Shown here: in pieces, positions 26,601 to 35,104 of the stretch | How positions within the stretch are numbered: the first letter of the stretch is position 1 | Layout: each line of letters begins with the position of its first letter | NCBI GenBank assembly: GCA_020350885.1 | Contig: CP070727.1 | Span: 977,960-1,041,959, forward strand | Length of the DNA stretch: 64,000 nt | From: a bacterium | GTDB lineage: Bacteria > Krumholzibacteriota > Krumholzibacteriia > Krumholzibacteriales > Krumholzibacteriaceae | Reading direction: 5' to 3' | Notes under the pieces: generated by a model | Seen by the model: the letters and a program-made list of their open reading frames with translations, nothing else | What the model was told of the DNA's origin: nothing | Database searches by the model: none | Position numbers and translations under genes: made by a program

Positions 26601-28924
26601 TGCTCGAGCGTGTTGTGCGCCGGGTCTGGCTCGGGCCAGGAGGGATCGCTGAAGGAGATCGTTGAGATCTGCTCTATGAAGAATGTCGTTCCCTCGACGG
26701 GGAACGCACCGGCCGTACCGTCGATCTCGACGATGCCCGGTCTACTTCCGGCGGAAAATTCCGCGACGACCTTTCCGTCGGCATCGAAGTCCGCCGAAAG
26801 TGGTGTTAGGGTACCGGCGGAAACGGGGTAGTAGGTAAATGTGATCGATCCCCCCGCTTGGGGTACCGCGTTCCCATAGACGTCTATCTTCTGCGCCTCG
26901 ATCGGCATCGTTTCGTTGATACCCATCGATGACATTGTGCTCGTTATCCTGATCGCGTCCACCGGTCCCGGAACAACGGTAACCTCGACAAACTCACCCC
27001 CCTCATCACCGATCATTCCCAGTTCCTTGTTTCCGTAGAAAGCTGTCGCCCGGATCAAGAGTTTGCCGGCGATTGTGGCCGTGAGCGACGTGAAGAATTC
27101 GCCGTTCGCCGATGTCTCGGTTGATGGAATCGTGAAGGTTCCCTGGCCCGTCGAGCTCTGATCGAATGAGAAGTTCACCTCTACGCCGGCTATCCTCACC
27201 GGATTGAGGTTTATATCGAGTAGCTGTCCACGGATGACGACCTCGTCGGTGCCGTCTGCTACGACGGTGTTCTCGACTGCGTAGAGCTCGAAGTACTCCG
27301 GTTCCGGTGAACGGATGCCGATCTTGAATCGTCCCGTAATGGTAGTGTCCGCGTTCTCGACAAAGACCCGCAACACCTCGATTTCGTCATCCCTGAGGAG
27401 GAAGCTGCCCCTTCCGTCCGTAAGCCGGATCGACTCCGTCTGAACGGTATCGGTCTCGAAAAAGATCAGGTCTCCCCGGGGTTGCGAATAATTATTGAGC
27501 TTCGTTGCACGAAGGTTTATGGGATCGAGCCGGTCATCCAGGTCGAAGAGGTCCCGGCGGTCGGAATCGTCCCTCGCCTCGATCGTCATCTCTGCGTAGA
27601 AGAATATACCGGAGTCGGGAATGCTGATCGTGGTCGCCGTGCTGAGGATCTCCGTGCCGTCGACATCGATCAGTACGAGTTTCGTCGCCCTGACCGCCGA
27701 TAGCTCCAGGATACCGACATGGATGCTGTCGTTCCCGGCAACCTGCACCATGGCCGTATCGGCTATGTATCCCGGCGCTGCGGCGACGACATGGAAGGTT
27801 CCGACGGGGGCGAGGATCTGGAAATCTCCGGCGGTTGGGAGGATTGTCCGGGCATCCTCGTCGGGAATCTCACCAGTCGCACTGTCGTAGGCCGCGACGG
27901 CAATCTCACCCCCCGGTCCCTCGGAGAAGACCACTTCGCCGGTAATCTTGCCGACGCGGGGGAGGACGAAGTCGATGTTTCGCACGGTATCCTGACTCAC
28001 GACGATGCCTGGCTGCCTGATCCTCGAGTAGCCTTTGGCCCGGGCCTCGACGAAGTACGGACCGTCGGGGAGACCGCCGATGAGGTAAGCACCCCCGCCG
28101 GGCTCCGTCTGGACGGTCCGTATGAGTTGATCGGTCTCTTCATCGAAAGCCGATACGGTCGCAACCGTCTGGTCGTCGAGAGGATCGATATACGTCACCG
28201 TTCCCTCGATCGCCCCGATGGGTAGCTGCTCGAGGACATAGGCGAACATCGAATCGAGCTCGACCGGTTCGCCGACATCCCAGGTCGTCCCGCTAGGCCT
28301 GCTGAGCTGGTCGCCGTCGTTGACCATGCAGTCGAGGGGACCCTTCGATCCGCCCTCTTGCGTCGAGACGATCTCGATGTATACCGTATCGCCGATCGAG
28401 ACCCCCAAGGTATCGAGACCGATGCCGATCTCCTCGAAGCCGGTGTTGTTGGCCCAGCCGAGCGACTGCTCTCCATCATAGATTGCATCCCACGAGGATG
28501 TTTCCCCGTTCCACTTTCTGAGCTCCTGCCAGGTGTTGTCCATGTTGCACCAGGCCTGGTAATCGATCTTCGTGGGCGCCGTGTTCCATGCGACCGCATG
28601 CCCCCACGCGTCCGTCGTGCCGCCCGAGGTATTGCCGACGGCGATCATGATGCCGAGCTGGTTGCCGTTCCAGCCGCCCTTGTCGTACTCGAATCCGATA
28701 TAGAGCCTCTCGTCATCGTGTGTGATGTAGACGGAACCGATGTCGATCTGGGAGTGTTCGGTGTCACTAACGTCTTCATCGACCAGGTTTACGGGGAGGA
28801 AATCGTTTGTGCCGTCGACGACGATCGTCTGTGGAACCCCGCCGACAAGCAGTGACAGGACGCCCGCGAAGGCGATCAATCCAAACCCGACAAGTATAGT
28901 TGTGAAAATGTTGCTTCTGGTCAC
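23639..28924 (-). CDS. Giant glucan-associated surface protein with glucodextranase-C-like module
   Basis: The 1,761-residue product has an export signal (about residues 1-30) and a CBM9/DOMON-like domain (about 33-232) very similar to that of the protein at 12552-14990. Two carboxypeptidase-regulatory-like folds (about 235-403), a long linker, two invasin-type Ig domains (about 553-655, 653-755) and further E-set regions follow. A module at about 1085-1325 resembles the C-terminal domain of glucodextranase and amylopullulanases (ETGDDHGPNLFG ... YPSNVVFVLGAFDLEEV). It ends with a FlgD/T9SS-like tail (about 1646-1761, FSPNPFSPNGDGLYEETNI ... YGIYIARF). No catalytic domain is seen. Start is GTG with GAGG upstream. 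Probably a surface adhesin or scaffold for alpha-glucan. Confidence 0.75.
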   Translation of the reverse strand: MTRSNIFTTILVGFGLIAFAGVLSLLVGGVPQTIVVDGTNDFLPVNLVDEDVSDTEHSQIDIGSVYITHDDERLYIGFEYDKGGWNGNQLGIMIAVGNTSGGTTDAWGHAVAWNTAPTKIDYQAWCNMDNTWQELRKWNGETSSWDAIYDGEQSLGWANNTGFEEIGIGLDTLGVSIGDTVYIEIVSTQEGGSKGPLDCMVNDGDQLSRPSGTTWDVGEPVELDSMFAYVLEQLPIGAIEGTVTYIDPLDDQTVATVSAFDEETDQLIRTVQTEPGGGAYLIGGLPDGPYFVEARAKGYSRIRQPGIVVSQDTVRNIDFVLPRVGKITGEVVFSEGPGGEIAVAAYDSATGEIPDEDARTILPTAGDFQILAPVGTFHVVAAAPGYIADTAMVQVAGNDSIHVGILELSAVRATKLVLIDVDGTEILSTATTISIPDSGIFFYAEMTIEARDDSDRRDLFDLDDRLDPINLRATKLNNYSQPRGDLIFFETDTVQTESIRLTDGRGSFLLRDDEIEVLRVFVENADTTITGRFKIGIRSPEPEYFELYAVENTVVADGTDEVVIRGQLLDINLNPVRIAGVEVNFSFDQSSTGQGTFTIPSTETSANGEFFTSLTATIAGKLLIRATAFYGNKELGMIGDEGGEFVEVTVVPGPVDAIRITSTMSSMGINETMPIEAQKIDVYGNAVPQAGGSITFTYYPVSAGTLTPLSADFDADGKVVAEFSAGSRPGIVEIDGTAGAFPVEGTTFFIEQISTISFSDPSWPEPDPAHNTLEQMDLTDVSVQTSLEGFKVTIDFSSTWSVGNVHIATILETGGDAAGAPSDPFEFPIRYGHSLRPEYTFTYKYTSDEYADFRKWANDEWNWWDDGSKTYISTSDLGNYVETINVRESWVEKGPGYVEYTIPYRVFRGRTPISLRAQVYIMYEVYINDIPYKHGPFDSSPHDSTLDLEEEPADWGFEQPDLVLHYYSPPLILPGAPVISSRRVEPTEVQAGGMVRFTATLTDADDGIGNVYIDLSPLGGPRFQRMKDDGTNGDVTPGDGTYSHQHLVAPDISTGSYELQITARDSLNINGNVTTVIIDVEGAFEPIRRITDETGDDHGPNLFGRTGLYYNYPSNVVFVLGAFDLEEVVIFETTNIFGGEVIPSYAFMVRMGNFPNPADEGTADWNPTYADINIQKIDIYIDALKGGATEGLPNRQNDFAKWDAWDYAIVMDGWYKGVITSNNQNTPAAWSSTARKGDNDIVLLSDYNQNTITAIVSKDALGNPTEQDILKWDITVLMTSHDGHSDDNNFGDTRWVNDASDCEWRFCGGLDSDRDPNIIDMVTSPGLGKKAGRSQSDLLNYKSREAVKRSERGETAVVLEATAFEDQGPPVISISEIIEETVPYIALINAPLYYTAVISDDDEVSRATFMWQADTNLGGVWMGEIEMGYAGGEIWSVDLPVDEITATVPVADLDSTRNIEFIIEARDPSGNIAVTPLYTMEILKPIATYEITGIDLGRDFEARAPEGTFISIPHEVVPEYLDGIPFTFRLSPRDLSEFNLPQGGATSINVIRTLELFATPGGGMDPIPLERLEGLTRISLHYPEYSIEGLDENLLAAYEYNHTTNTWIYLGGNVNPFGNLITIEILRLGTYGVFYNPSFNYDPNEVFSGIAFSPNPFSPNGDGLYEETNISFYLAEEAVVTIEIFDIEGTRVQILEERVSFTAEDVLDKKPRRITGIIWDGRDGAGRVVPYGIYIARFTVNFAQAAGRRTIRQNAAVAVIK

Positions 28925-28962
28925 GGAACCTCGTCTCTAGGCCGAACGCTACTCTAATTAAG

Positions 28963-28992
28963 AATCTATTCCACTAACGGAAGCGTTGGCAA
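28963..28992 (-). promoter_or_regulatory. Possible promoter of the leftward glucan operon
   Basis: On the minus strand TTGCCA (28992-28987) is followed after 18 bases by TAGATT (28968-28963), about 40 bases before the GTG start at 28924. The -10 is only four of six, so this is a modest match. Confidence 0.35.
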
Positions 28993-29047
28993 GTGAGAAA
29001 TCCGCGCGATGGTTGCAGGGTTTTCCTTTTGCACCTCCTGACTCGAC

Positions 29048-29869
29048 TCAGGTTCTTCGTGTGTGGGGAGCAAACAGTTTTCTGGCGAGTGTCGATAAAC
29101 CCAAGGCGGCTGTGAGTACGAGAACGATCGTTGCTCCCGAGGGGATGTCGATCACAAGCGAGATCCAGAGCCCCAGTATCGTGAGGCACACTGCAGCAAC
29201 CGTTGCGTAGAGGATCAATCTTCCCAGTGTATTTGTGAACTGCCTGGCGATCACCGCCGGAATCGTTAGGAGTGCGATAACGAGGATGATCCCCACGACG
29301 CGGATGAGAACGATGATGCTGAGGGCTACGAGGCAGAGCAAAAGCAGGTAGAGACTCCGTGTCGGTACACCCATGATTTCAGTGAACTCCTCATCAAAGG
29401 AAACGGCCTTCAGCTCCTTGAAGAGACCGGCGACCGTTAGGATAATGATGGCGTCGAGGACCAGCATCAATAGGATATCGGTACGGGGAACGGTGAGGAT
29501 CGATCCGAAGAGATAGCTGAAGAGATCCGGTGCGTACCCCGGTGACAGCCCGATGAAGAGCACACCGAGTGCCATACCTACAGCCCAGAGTATGCCGATG
29601 GCCGAATCCTCGCTGATTCGAATGCGTCTACTCATCGTTCCTATGCCGAGGGCAGAGAGGAGGCTGAACGGGATCGCCGCCATGACGGGATTTATTTCCA
29701 GGAGGTATCCCAGACCGATTCCACCGAAGGCGGCATGGGCGATGCCGCCGCTGATGAAGACGATCCGTTTGATTACCACAAATGTTCCAACAATGCCGCA
29801 GGCGATACCGACGAGGAAGGCGGCCAGGATGGCGTTCCGCACGAAATCGTATTGCAGGGCCTCGATCAT
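29048..29869 (-). CDS. znuB: Zinc/manganese-type ABC transporter permease (ZnuB-like)
   Basis: Inner-membrane channel of a cluster 9 metal importer (ABC-3 family). The 273-residue product shows about eight hydrophobic helices and the family segment [17 protein letters not shown] near residue 45. The true start is ATG 29869, overlapping the znuC stop as ATGA; an in-frame extension to 30106 lies inside znuC. Zinc versus manganese cannot be settled from the permease alone. Confidence 0.9.
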   Translation of the reverse strand: MIEALQYDFVRNAILAAFLVGIACGIVGTFVVIKRIVFISGGIAHAAFGGIGLGYLLEINPVMAAIPFSLLSALGIGTMSRRIRISEDSAIGILWAVGMALGVLFIGLSPGYAPDLFSYLFGSILTVPRTDILLMLVLDAIIILTVAGLFKELKAVSFDEEFTEIMGVPTRSLYLLLLCLVALSIIVLIRVVGIILVIALLTIPAVIARQFTNTLGRLILYATVAAVCLTILGLWISLVIDIPSGATIVLVLTAALGLSTLARKLFAPHTRRT

Positions 29870-30636
29870 TCGTGATCTCCGAGGACGCGATGGGGGAGCC
29901 CGTGGGCGATCAGCTCGATCGGGCATTTGTAAGTATCGACGAGATGCTCGATCCCCTCCGTTGTAGAGCCGTGGTAGTAGAGCTTCCGGTTGAGGCAGGC
30001 GACCTGCTTGACATAGGCGGACAGCGCGCCGACGTCGTGGGTGACGAGAACGATCGCCATCTCGCCGTTCAGCTCCTTGAGGAGGTCGTAGAACGAATTC
30101 TGCCAACGCGTATCGATACTCGAGAGCGGCTCATCGAGCATGAGGATTCGGGGTTCGGTGGTAAGTGCCCGGGCGATGAACACACGCTGCCGCTCCCCGC
30201 CCGAAAGCTCCCCGATCTGCCGATCGCCGTGATTCTCCATTCCGACCTTACGGAGTGCGTCGAGTGCTATGGATCTGTCCCTCTTCGAGTACCGTTTCAG
30301 GAGCTTGTTCCTGCCGAGCTTGCCCATGAGGACGACTTCGAGCACGCTGATCGGGAAATCGAGATCCGAGAGAAAGAGTTGCGGTACGTAGCCGATGCGG
30401 CGCCTTCCCGTTTTCGGATTCGAGCCGAAGACCGTGATCTCGCCCCTATCGGGTACGAGCAGACCGAGAATGAGCTGCAGGATCGTCGTCTTCCCACCGC
30501 CGTTGGGACCGATGATACCGAGGAAGTCCCGCTCATGTATGGTAAAGCTGACATCCTCGAGTACGGGCATGGATCCGTATGAGAAGAAGATGCTTTTCAA
30601 TTCGACGATGATGCCGTTTGAGGATTCCGTACTCAT
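29866..30636 (-). CDS. znuC: Zinc-type ABC transporter ATPase (ZnuC-like)
   Basis: Energy-coupling ATPase of the metal importer. The 256-residue product has Walker [10 protein letters not shown], signature LSGGERQR, Walker B ILMLDEP and the switch His in LVTHD. Length and order (binding protein, ATPase, permease) match znuA-znuC-znuB operons. It lies 74 bases after znuA and overlaps znuB by four bases. Confidence 0.92.
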   Translation of the reverse strand: MSTESSNGIIVELKSIFFSYGSMPVLEDVSFTIHERDFLGIIGPNGGGKTTILQLILGLLVPDRGEITVFGSNPKTGRRRIGYVPQLFLSDLDFPISVLEVVLMGKLGRNKLLKRYSKRDRSIALDALRKVGMENHGDRQIGELSGGERQRVFIARALTTEPRILMLDEPLSSIDTRWQNSFYDLLKELNGEMAIVLVTHDVGALSAYVKQVACLNRKLYYHGSTTEGIEHLVDTYKCPIELIAHGLPHRVLGDHE

Positions 30637-30710
30637 GAGATCCGTCCTGGGCAGTTATCTCACGGAAGTTGCTTCCAACGATGCACTCCCAGCATGCGGC
30701 GTGATCGGCT

Positions 30711-31610
30711 TCATCGCATCGCCGCGGCGAGTGCGCCGGCCACCCTTCGCATATTACCGATGTAATCCCGGTCCAGCGGATCGATCGGTACGACACTGCC
30801 ACCGATCTCACCGGCGACGACCTTCGCACTCTTGCTGCTGAATTGGGGCGATGCAAAGACCACGGTGACACCTCTCTCCCTGGCGAGTGTGATGAGAAGT
30901 CTGATATCGCGTGCCGTCGGCTCTTTCCCTTTCTTCTCGATCGCGATCTGTTTCAAACCGTAGTCTCTCGCGAAGTATCCCCAGGCAGGATGGAACACGA
31001 TGAACTCCCGCTTTCTTGCACCTTCGAGTGTGCGGGTGATGGCATTGTCCACGGCGTGCAGCTCTTCCAGATACGATGCCGTATTGGCCCGGTAGTATTC
31101 CCTGTGGTTCGGATCGACCGCAACAAGTGCTTCATGGATCTGCTCGACCATGATCATCACGTTCTTGGGGGATACCCATATGTGTGGATCGAGGTGTTCG
31201 CCTTCGCCCGTGTCGTCTGCGTTTCCGTGATGATGCGGGAGTTTTGCAGCCTCTATCCTTTCAGATAGATTCACCACGTGCATCCGGGGATTGACGGAAC
31301 GCACCTTTTCAAACCATGCGAGTTCGAATTCTATGCCTGAGCCGACCTTGATGTAGATCTGCGCCCTGCTCACGTCGACGAGCTGGCTGGGCTTCGGCTC
31401 GTATGTGTGTGGATTCGCACCGGGCGGCACCATAACCGTCACACGAACGTATTCTCCGCCGATGCGTTCGACGAATTGCGCCTGCGGGGCAACGGTAACG
31501 GCCACGCCGATCGTTCCGTTCTCGGGCCTGTGTCTGCCGCATCCAGCGCATACCATGAAGATAAGGAACAAGAGTCCGAATATGCCCGGATTGTATCGAA
31601 CGGTTTTCAC
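30711..31610 (-). CDS. znuA: Metal-binding lipoprotein of the ABC importer (ZnuA-like)
   Basis: Cluster A-I substrate-binding protein. The 299-residue product has a signal peptide with a CAGC lipobox-like site, the NPHTYEPKPSQ segment with the first metal His, and a His/Asp-rich loop (LPHHHGNADD ... HLDPHIW) usual for zinc binders. A later VFHPAWGYFARDYGL supplies another His. GTG 31610 is chosen because GGAAGG lies nine bases upstream and it gives a normal signal length. The His-rich loop favours zinc over manganese. No Zur box was recognised. Confidence 0.9.
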   Translation of the reverse strand: MKTVRYNPGIFGLLFLIFMVCAGCGRHRPENGTIGVAVTVAPQAQFVERIGGEYVRVTVMVPPGANPHTYEPKPSQLVDVSRAQIYIKVGSGIEFELAWFEKVRSVNPRMHVVNLSERIEAAKLPHHHGNADDTGEGEHLDPHIWVSPKNVMIMVEQIHEALVAVDPNHREYYRANTASYLEELHAVDNAITRTLEGARKREFIVFHPAWGYFARDYGLKQIAIEKKGKEPTARDIRLLITLARERGVTVVFASPQFSSKSAKVVAGEIGGSVVPIDPLDRDYIGNMRRVAGALAAAMR

Positions 31611-31709
31611 GATCACCCACCTTCCGTATCCCTGCGGGTCGAATCGGATGCTACCATAGAACGCCACGCCCGTTCAAGTGGCCTGCTCGAGCATGTGGGA
31701 TTATCTTCA

Positions 31710-31738
31710 TTGAAAATGTCACCATCGGTCTCTACAAT
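31710..31738 (+). promoter_or_regulatory. Sigma-70-type promoter for the sugar-binding protein gene
   Basis: TTGAAA (31710-31715), a 17-base spacer and TACAAT (31733-31738). The start site would be near 31745, about 85 bases before the GTG at 31830, in the divergent gap with znuA. Confidence 0.72.
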
Positions 31739-31829
31739 AATTATAAACTGGATGAGAAGACATCGGTACCGGCTGTTAGGCATGGATCGGGAGGTAGGAA
31801 CATTGAACGGAAACTTGGGAGGGCCATTC

Positions 31830-33140
31830 GTGAGAGGGTCTTTGGCGGGACGTATGAGAGAAGCGTTCCGGTTACGGATTCACTGTACTACTGTGCATAC
31901 CGTTATAGCGGCGTGTGTAATCGCCGTCGCGGTCGGCGCCTTCCTGCCGCTGCTTATGGGTTGCGGGGAAAAACAGAAGCAGCCTATGGAGATCGTCGTG
32001 TGGGAGCAGAAGGATCCCGAGGAACAGCTCCTGCTCCGAAGGCACCTCGATGCCTTTATGGAGAAACACCCGGGCCTCGTGATCTCCACCCTCCACTTCG
32101 AGACCGACCAGCTCCACAGCCAGTTTCAAACAGCGGCGCTCGCAGGAGGAGGACCGGATCTCGTCTACGGGCCGTCGGATAAGGTCGGCCCCTATTCCGT
32201 CATGGGACTGATAAAACCGCTCGAGGGGCTCTTCGATGCCTCCTTCTTCGAGCTCTACGAATCGAGCAGCGTGGCCGTACTCGATGGACACATCTACGCA
32301 GTCCCGGATCAGATCGGTAACCACCTGATGCTCCTCTACAACAAGGAGCTCGTGACAAGGGTGCCGGGCAACAGTGACGAGTGGATCGCGATATGCAGGG
32401 AGAATACGGTCGATCTCGACGGGAACGGTATTCCCGACCGCTACGGGCTTGTCTTCAATTTCAACGAACCGTTCTGGCTTATCCCGTTTATCGGCGGTTT
32501 CGGCGGGTGGGTGATGAATGCGGATGGTGCGCCGACATTGAATACGGAGGCGGTCATCGGCGCCCTCCGGTTCCTCGCCGATCTCAGGAACCATCACAAG
32601 GTGATTCCCCGTGAGAGCAACTACGAGGTCAGCGATACGATGTTCAAGCAGGGAATGGCAGCCTTCATCATCAACGGTCCCTGGTCAATCAAGGCATACG
32701 TGAAGGCCGGGATCGACCTGGGTATCATACCGCTGCCCGTGATCACGGCAACCGGCAGGCACCCGACGCCGATGGTGTCCAGCAAGGGATACTCGATCAA
32801 CATCAATGTCGACGAAGCGCGCCTTTCGATCGTCAAGGAGCTCCTCGTCTACCTGACATCGAAAGAGGTCCAGCGTGAAATCGCTACCGAGCTCCTCATC
32901 CTTCCGAGCCTGAAGGATCTCTACCAGGATCAATCGATCACGCAGCACGAGATCCTCAGGGGGTCGCTCGAGCAGTCGAAGCTCGGAAGGCCCATGCCCC
33001 TCGTGCCGGAGATGCGGGCGATCTGGGATGCCATTCGCCCATTCTACCAGAGTGTTCTCGGCGGCCAGATGACACCTGAGGATGCCGCAGAACAGATGCA
33101 GGAGAGGGCCGAGAAGAAGATTGCCGAGATGCGCGGGTAG
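31830..33140 (+). CDS. Maltose/maltodextrin-type ABC substrate-binding lipoprotein
   Basis: Family 1 extracellular solute-binding protein. The 436-residue product has a signal with lipobox LLMGC (about residue 41), then the SBP fold: IVVWEQKDPEEQ, ALAGGGPDLVYGPSDKVGPY, a central FIINGPWSI segment typical of maltodextrin binders (GPW), and YLTSKEVQ near the C-terminus. GTG 31830 follows GGGAGGG by six bases and lies downstream of a good promoter; in-frame starts further upstream lie in the znuA gap or are poorer. The matching permeases are 4.5 kb downstream and the ATPase 6.3 kb downstream. Its stop abuts the stop of the convergent gene with no base between. Confidence 0.87.
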   Translation: MRGSLAGRMREAFRLRIHCTTVHTVIAACVIAVAVGAFLPLLMGCGEKQKQPMEIVVWEQKDPEEQLLLRRHLDAFMEKHPGLVISTLHFETDQLHSQFQTAALAGGGPDLVYGPSDKVGPYSVMGLIKPLEGLFDASFFELYESSSVAVLDGHIYAVPDQIGNHLMLLYNKELVTRVPGNSDEWIAICRENTVDLDGNGIPDRYGLVFNFNEPFWLIPFIGGFGGWVMNADGAPTLNTEAVIGALRFLADLRNHHKVIPRESNYEVSDTMFKQGMAAFIINGPWSIKAYVKAGIDLGIIPLPVITATGRHPTPMVSSKGYSININVDEARLSIVKELLVYLTSKEVQREIATELLILPSLKDLYQDQSITQHEILRGSLEQSKLGRPMPLVPEMRAIWDAIRPFYQSVLGGQMTPEDAAEQMQERAEKKIAEMRG

Positions 33141-34826
33141 CTAGCCCCGCCTTCTCTTGCGCACCTTCTCCTTGATAGAGAGGATATGACCCCTCCCCAG
33201 CGCCTTGACCTCGCATCCGAGCTCGAAGTATCGCTCGATCGCCTCGTCCGTTAGGATCCCGAAACAGTCGATGACGGCGAGTGGACTGCCGGCCCATTTC
33301 ACCACACGGTCGGGATCGAGGCGCAGGTAGGGTTCGTGCGGTACGGCGAGGATTACGGCCTCCGCTCCCTTCAATGCGTTCTTCAGATCCTTCTGGACAC
33401 GCAGGTCGACGAGCTCATCCTGATTGCGGAAGAACCGCTTCCAGCTGAGGCCCGGAGCGGGGTAGACGTCCTGCTTCTCGAGTTCGTACCAGTGCTCGAC
33501 GTACGGATCATGGATACGCATGTAGGCGCCCATCTCGGTGAGTTTGCGGAGCACCATTTCGGAGCCGCTGTAACGTGTGTCACCGACATCCTGCCGGTAG
33601 CTGGCGCCGCAGATAAGAACCTCTGCACCGGCGATGTAGCGTCCCATATTCCTGAGCGCATCACGGGTGAGCTCGGCGACGTGTAGACCGCGTGTGTCGT
33701 TTATATCGATTGCCGTCGGGGTTATCCTGAAGATGCCGTCACCGTCCTCGAAACCGAGTATGTGGCGGTAGGCCCAGTACCCCAGGCCCCCGTCCTTCGG
33801 CAGACAGTAACCCCCGATGCCGGGACCCGGGAAGATGATATTGCTGTGGGTGGGCCGCATCTTTATCGCATTGATGACCTTGATGAGATCGACGCCGTTG
33901 CGCTCTGCAAAGAGACTCCATTCGTTCAGAAACGCGAGTATCGTGGCCCGGTACGAGTTCTCGACGATCTTGGTCGTCTCGGATTCGATCGGCCTGTCCA
34001 TAATGGTGAGCGGGTAGTCAATGGTGTTGAGGACTTCTCTCAGGAAGCGCTCCACGCGCCGACGTGCCTCGGTGGTGCATCCCGCGCAGACACGCCAGAA
34101 ATCCCGTATACTCGAGACGTACTCTTTTCCCGGCATCACGCGCTCGAAGCTGTGCGCGAGAAGCGGTGCCGACTTGGTGCCACGCGAGGTGAATGCTTTT
34201 TTGAGGATCGGCCATGCGACGAACTCGGTCGTACCCGGTGCGACCGTCGTCTCGATGAGAACCAGGCACTTGGGTTGTATCTTCTCGCCGATGGTACGCA
34301 TCGTCGCCTCGAGAGCAGCCATGTCGGCTTCACCGGTGCGCATTGCACCGAGGTCGTTCTTGATGTAGTCGCACTGAACATCGACAACGACACAGTCGGC
34401 CAACTGGAGGCAGTCACTATTGTACGTTGCGGTGAGCGTCTTTTTCTCGAGAACGCATCGGGCGATCATTTCGTCGACTTCCGGGTCTTCCGCCTTTACG
34501 GGAGCGCAGCCCTTGTTGAGCAGGGGGATCTTCCAGTAGCTCCGGATACTGGGCCGCTGACATCCGATCACGTACTTCGTGGGTCGCCCCTTTCTATCCC
34601 GACTGTCGGCGATGATCGCCGCCATGACCGCCCCGACGAATCCAACGCCCATGACGACCACGATTTCCTTTCCTTCCTTCCGGGCTTTTGTGGTGAGCCG
34701 CTTCAGGCGACTGAGCTCCGCGGCGTACTCGTTCTGCCGCGGGATAGGAAACCGCTCCCCCTCGGGGCTTACAGAGTATTGGATGTCACCCTTCACCGTT
34801 CTCGTTGTCTTTTTCGTTCGAGCCAT
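33141..34826 (-). CDS. Nucleotide-sugar dehydrogenase (UDP-glucose/UDP-ManNAc dehydrogenase family)
   Basis: NAD-dependent oxidation of a UDP-hexose to a uronate. The 561-residue product is longer than the usual 430-450. It has a charged N-terminal extension of about 50 residues, the Rossmann motif VVMGVGFVGAVMA (about 57-69), ETTVAPGTTEFV, the catalytic cysteine in GGYCLPKDGG and a C-terminal UDP-binding domain (CGASYRQDVGDTRYSGSE). The C-terminus is strongly basic. Product is probably a precursor for capsule, exopolysaccharide or O-antigen. GGAGG precedes the ATG. No neighbouring glycosyltransferases are present to indicate the sugar. Confidence 0.87.
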   Translation of the reverse strand: MARTKKTTRTVKGDIQYSVSPEGERFPIPRQNEYAAELSRLKRLTTKARKEGKEIVVVMGVGFVGAVMAAIIADSRDRKGRPTKYVIGCQRPSIRSYWKIPLLNKGCAPVKAEDPEVDEMIARCVLEKKTLTATYNSDCLQLADCVVVDVQCDYIKNDLGAMRTGEADMAALEATMRTIGEKIQPKCLVLIETTVAPGTTEFVAWPILKKAFTSRGTKSAPLLAHSFERVMPGKEYVSSIRDFWRVCAGCTTEARRRVERFLREVLNTIDYPLTIMDRPIESETTKIVENSYRATILAFLNEWSLFAERNGVDLIKVINAIKMRPTHSNIIFPGPGIGGYCLPKDGGLGYWAYRHILGFEDGDGIFRITPTAIDINDTRGLHVAELTRDALRNMGRYIAGAEVLICGASYRQDVGDTRYSGSEMVLRKLTEMGAYMRIHDPYVEHWYELEKQDVYPAPGLSWKRFFRNQDELVDLRVQKDLKNALKGAEAVILAVPHEPYLRLDPDRVVKWAGSPLAVIDCFGILTDEAIERYFELGCEVKALGRGHILSIKEKVRKRRRG

Positions 34827-34972
34827 GCGTGATAACCTCCTACAGGCTTACGTTACCATTCTTTCTCAGCTTTTACCGTAAAGGGAGCGGAACGAGCAAG
34901 GATTAATCCTATTTCATTCCTTACCTTTTTCTTGATTTTTGCTCATTGCTCCGGTGATACTGATACATTGAA

Positions 34973-35013
34973 CCAACCGGTCGAGACCCGCCGGTACCGG
35001 TTTGGATGGTGTC
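34973..35013 (+). other. Leader hairpin upstream of the GuaA-like gene
   Basis: In the 278-base divergent gap, CCAACCGGT (from 34973) pairs with ACCGGTTTGG (ending near 35013), leaving one bulged base. It lies about 90 bases before the ATG at 35105. It could be a leader structure; no known riboswitch consensus was recognised. Confidence 0.3.
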
Positions 35014-35104
35014 AACCGCCGTCCATAGTACGGTTCTTCCCGGTTGAGAATCCATTGCAGGTACATTACCGTACACACGGATCCTTTACTCATGGGAGGT
35101 ATCG

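Noticed and set aside
31407-31829. Long in-frame N-terminal extension of the sugar-binding protein
   Set aside because: It overlaps znuA and the promoter at 31710-31738; GTG 31830 has an ideal ribosome site and gives a normal lipoprotein signal.
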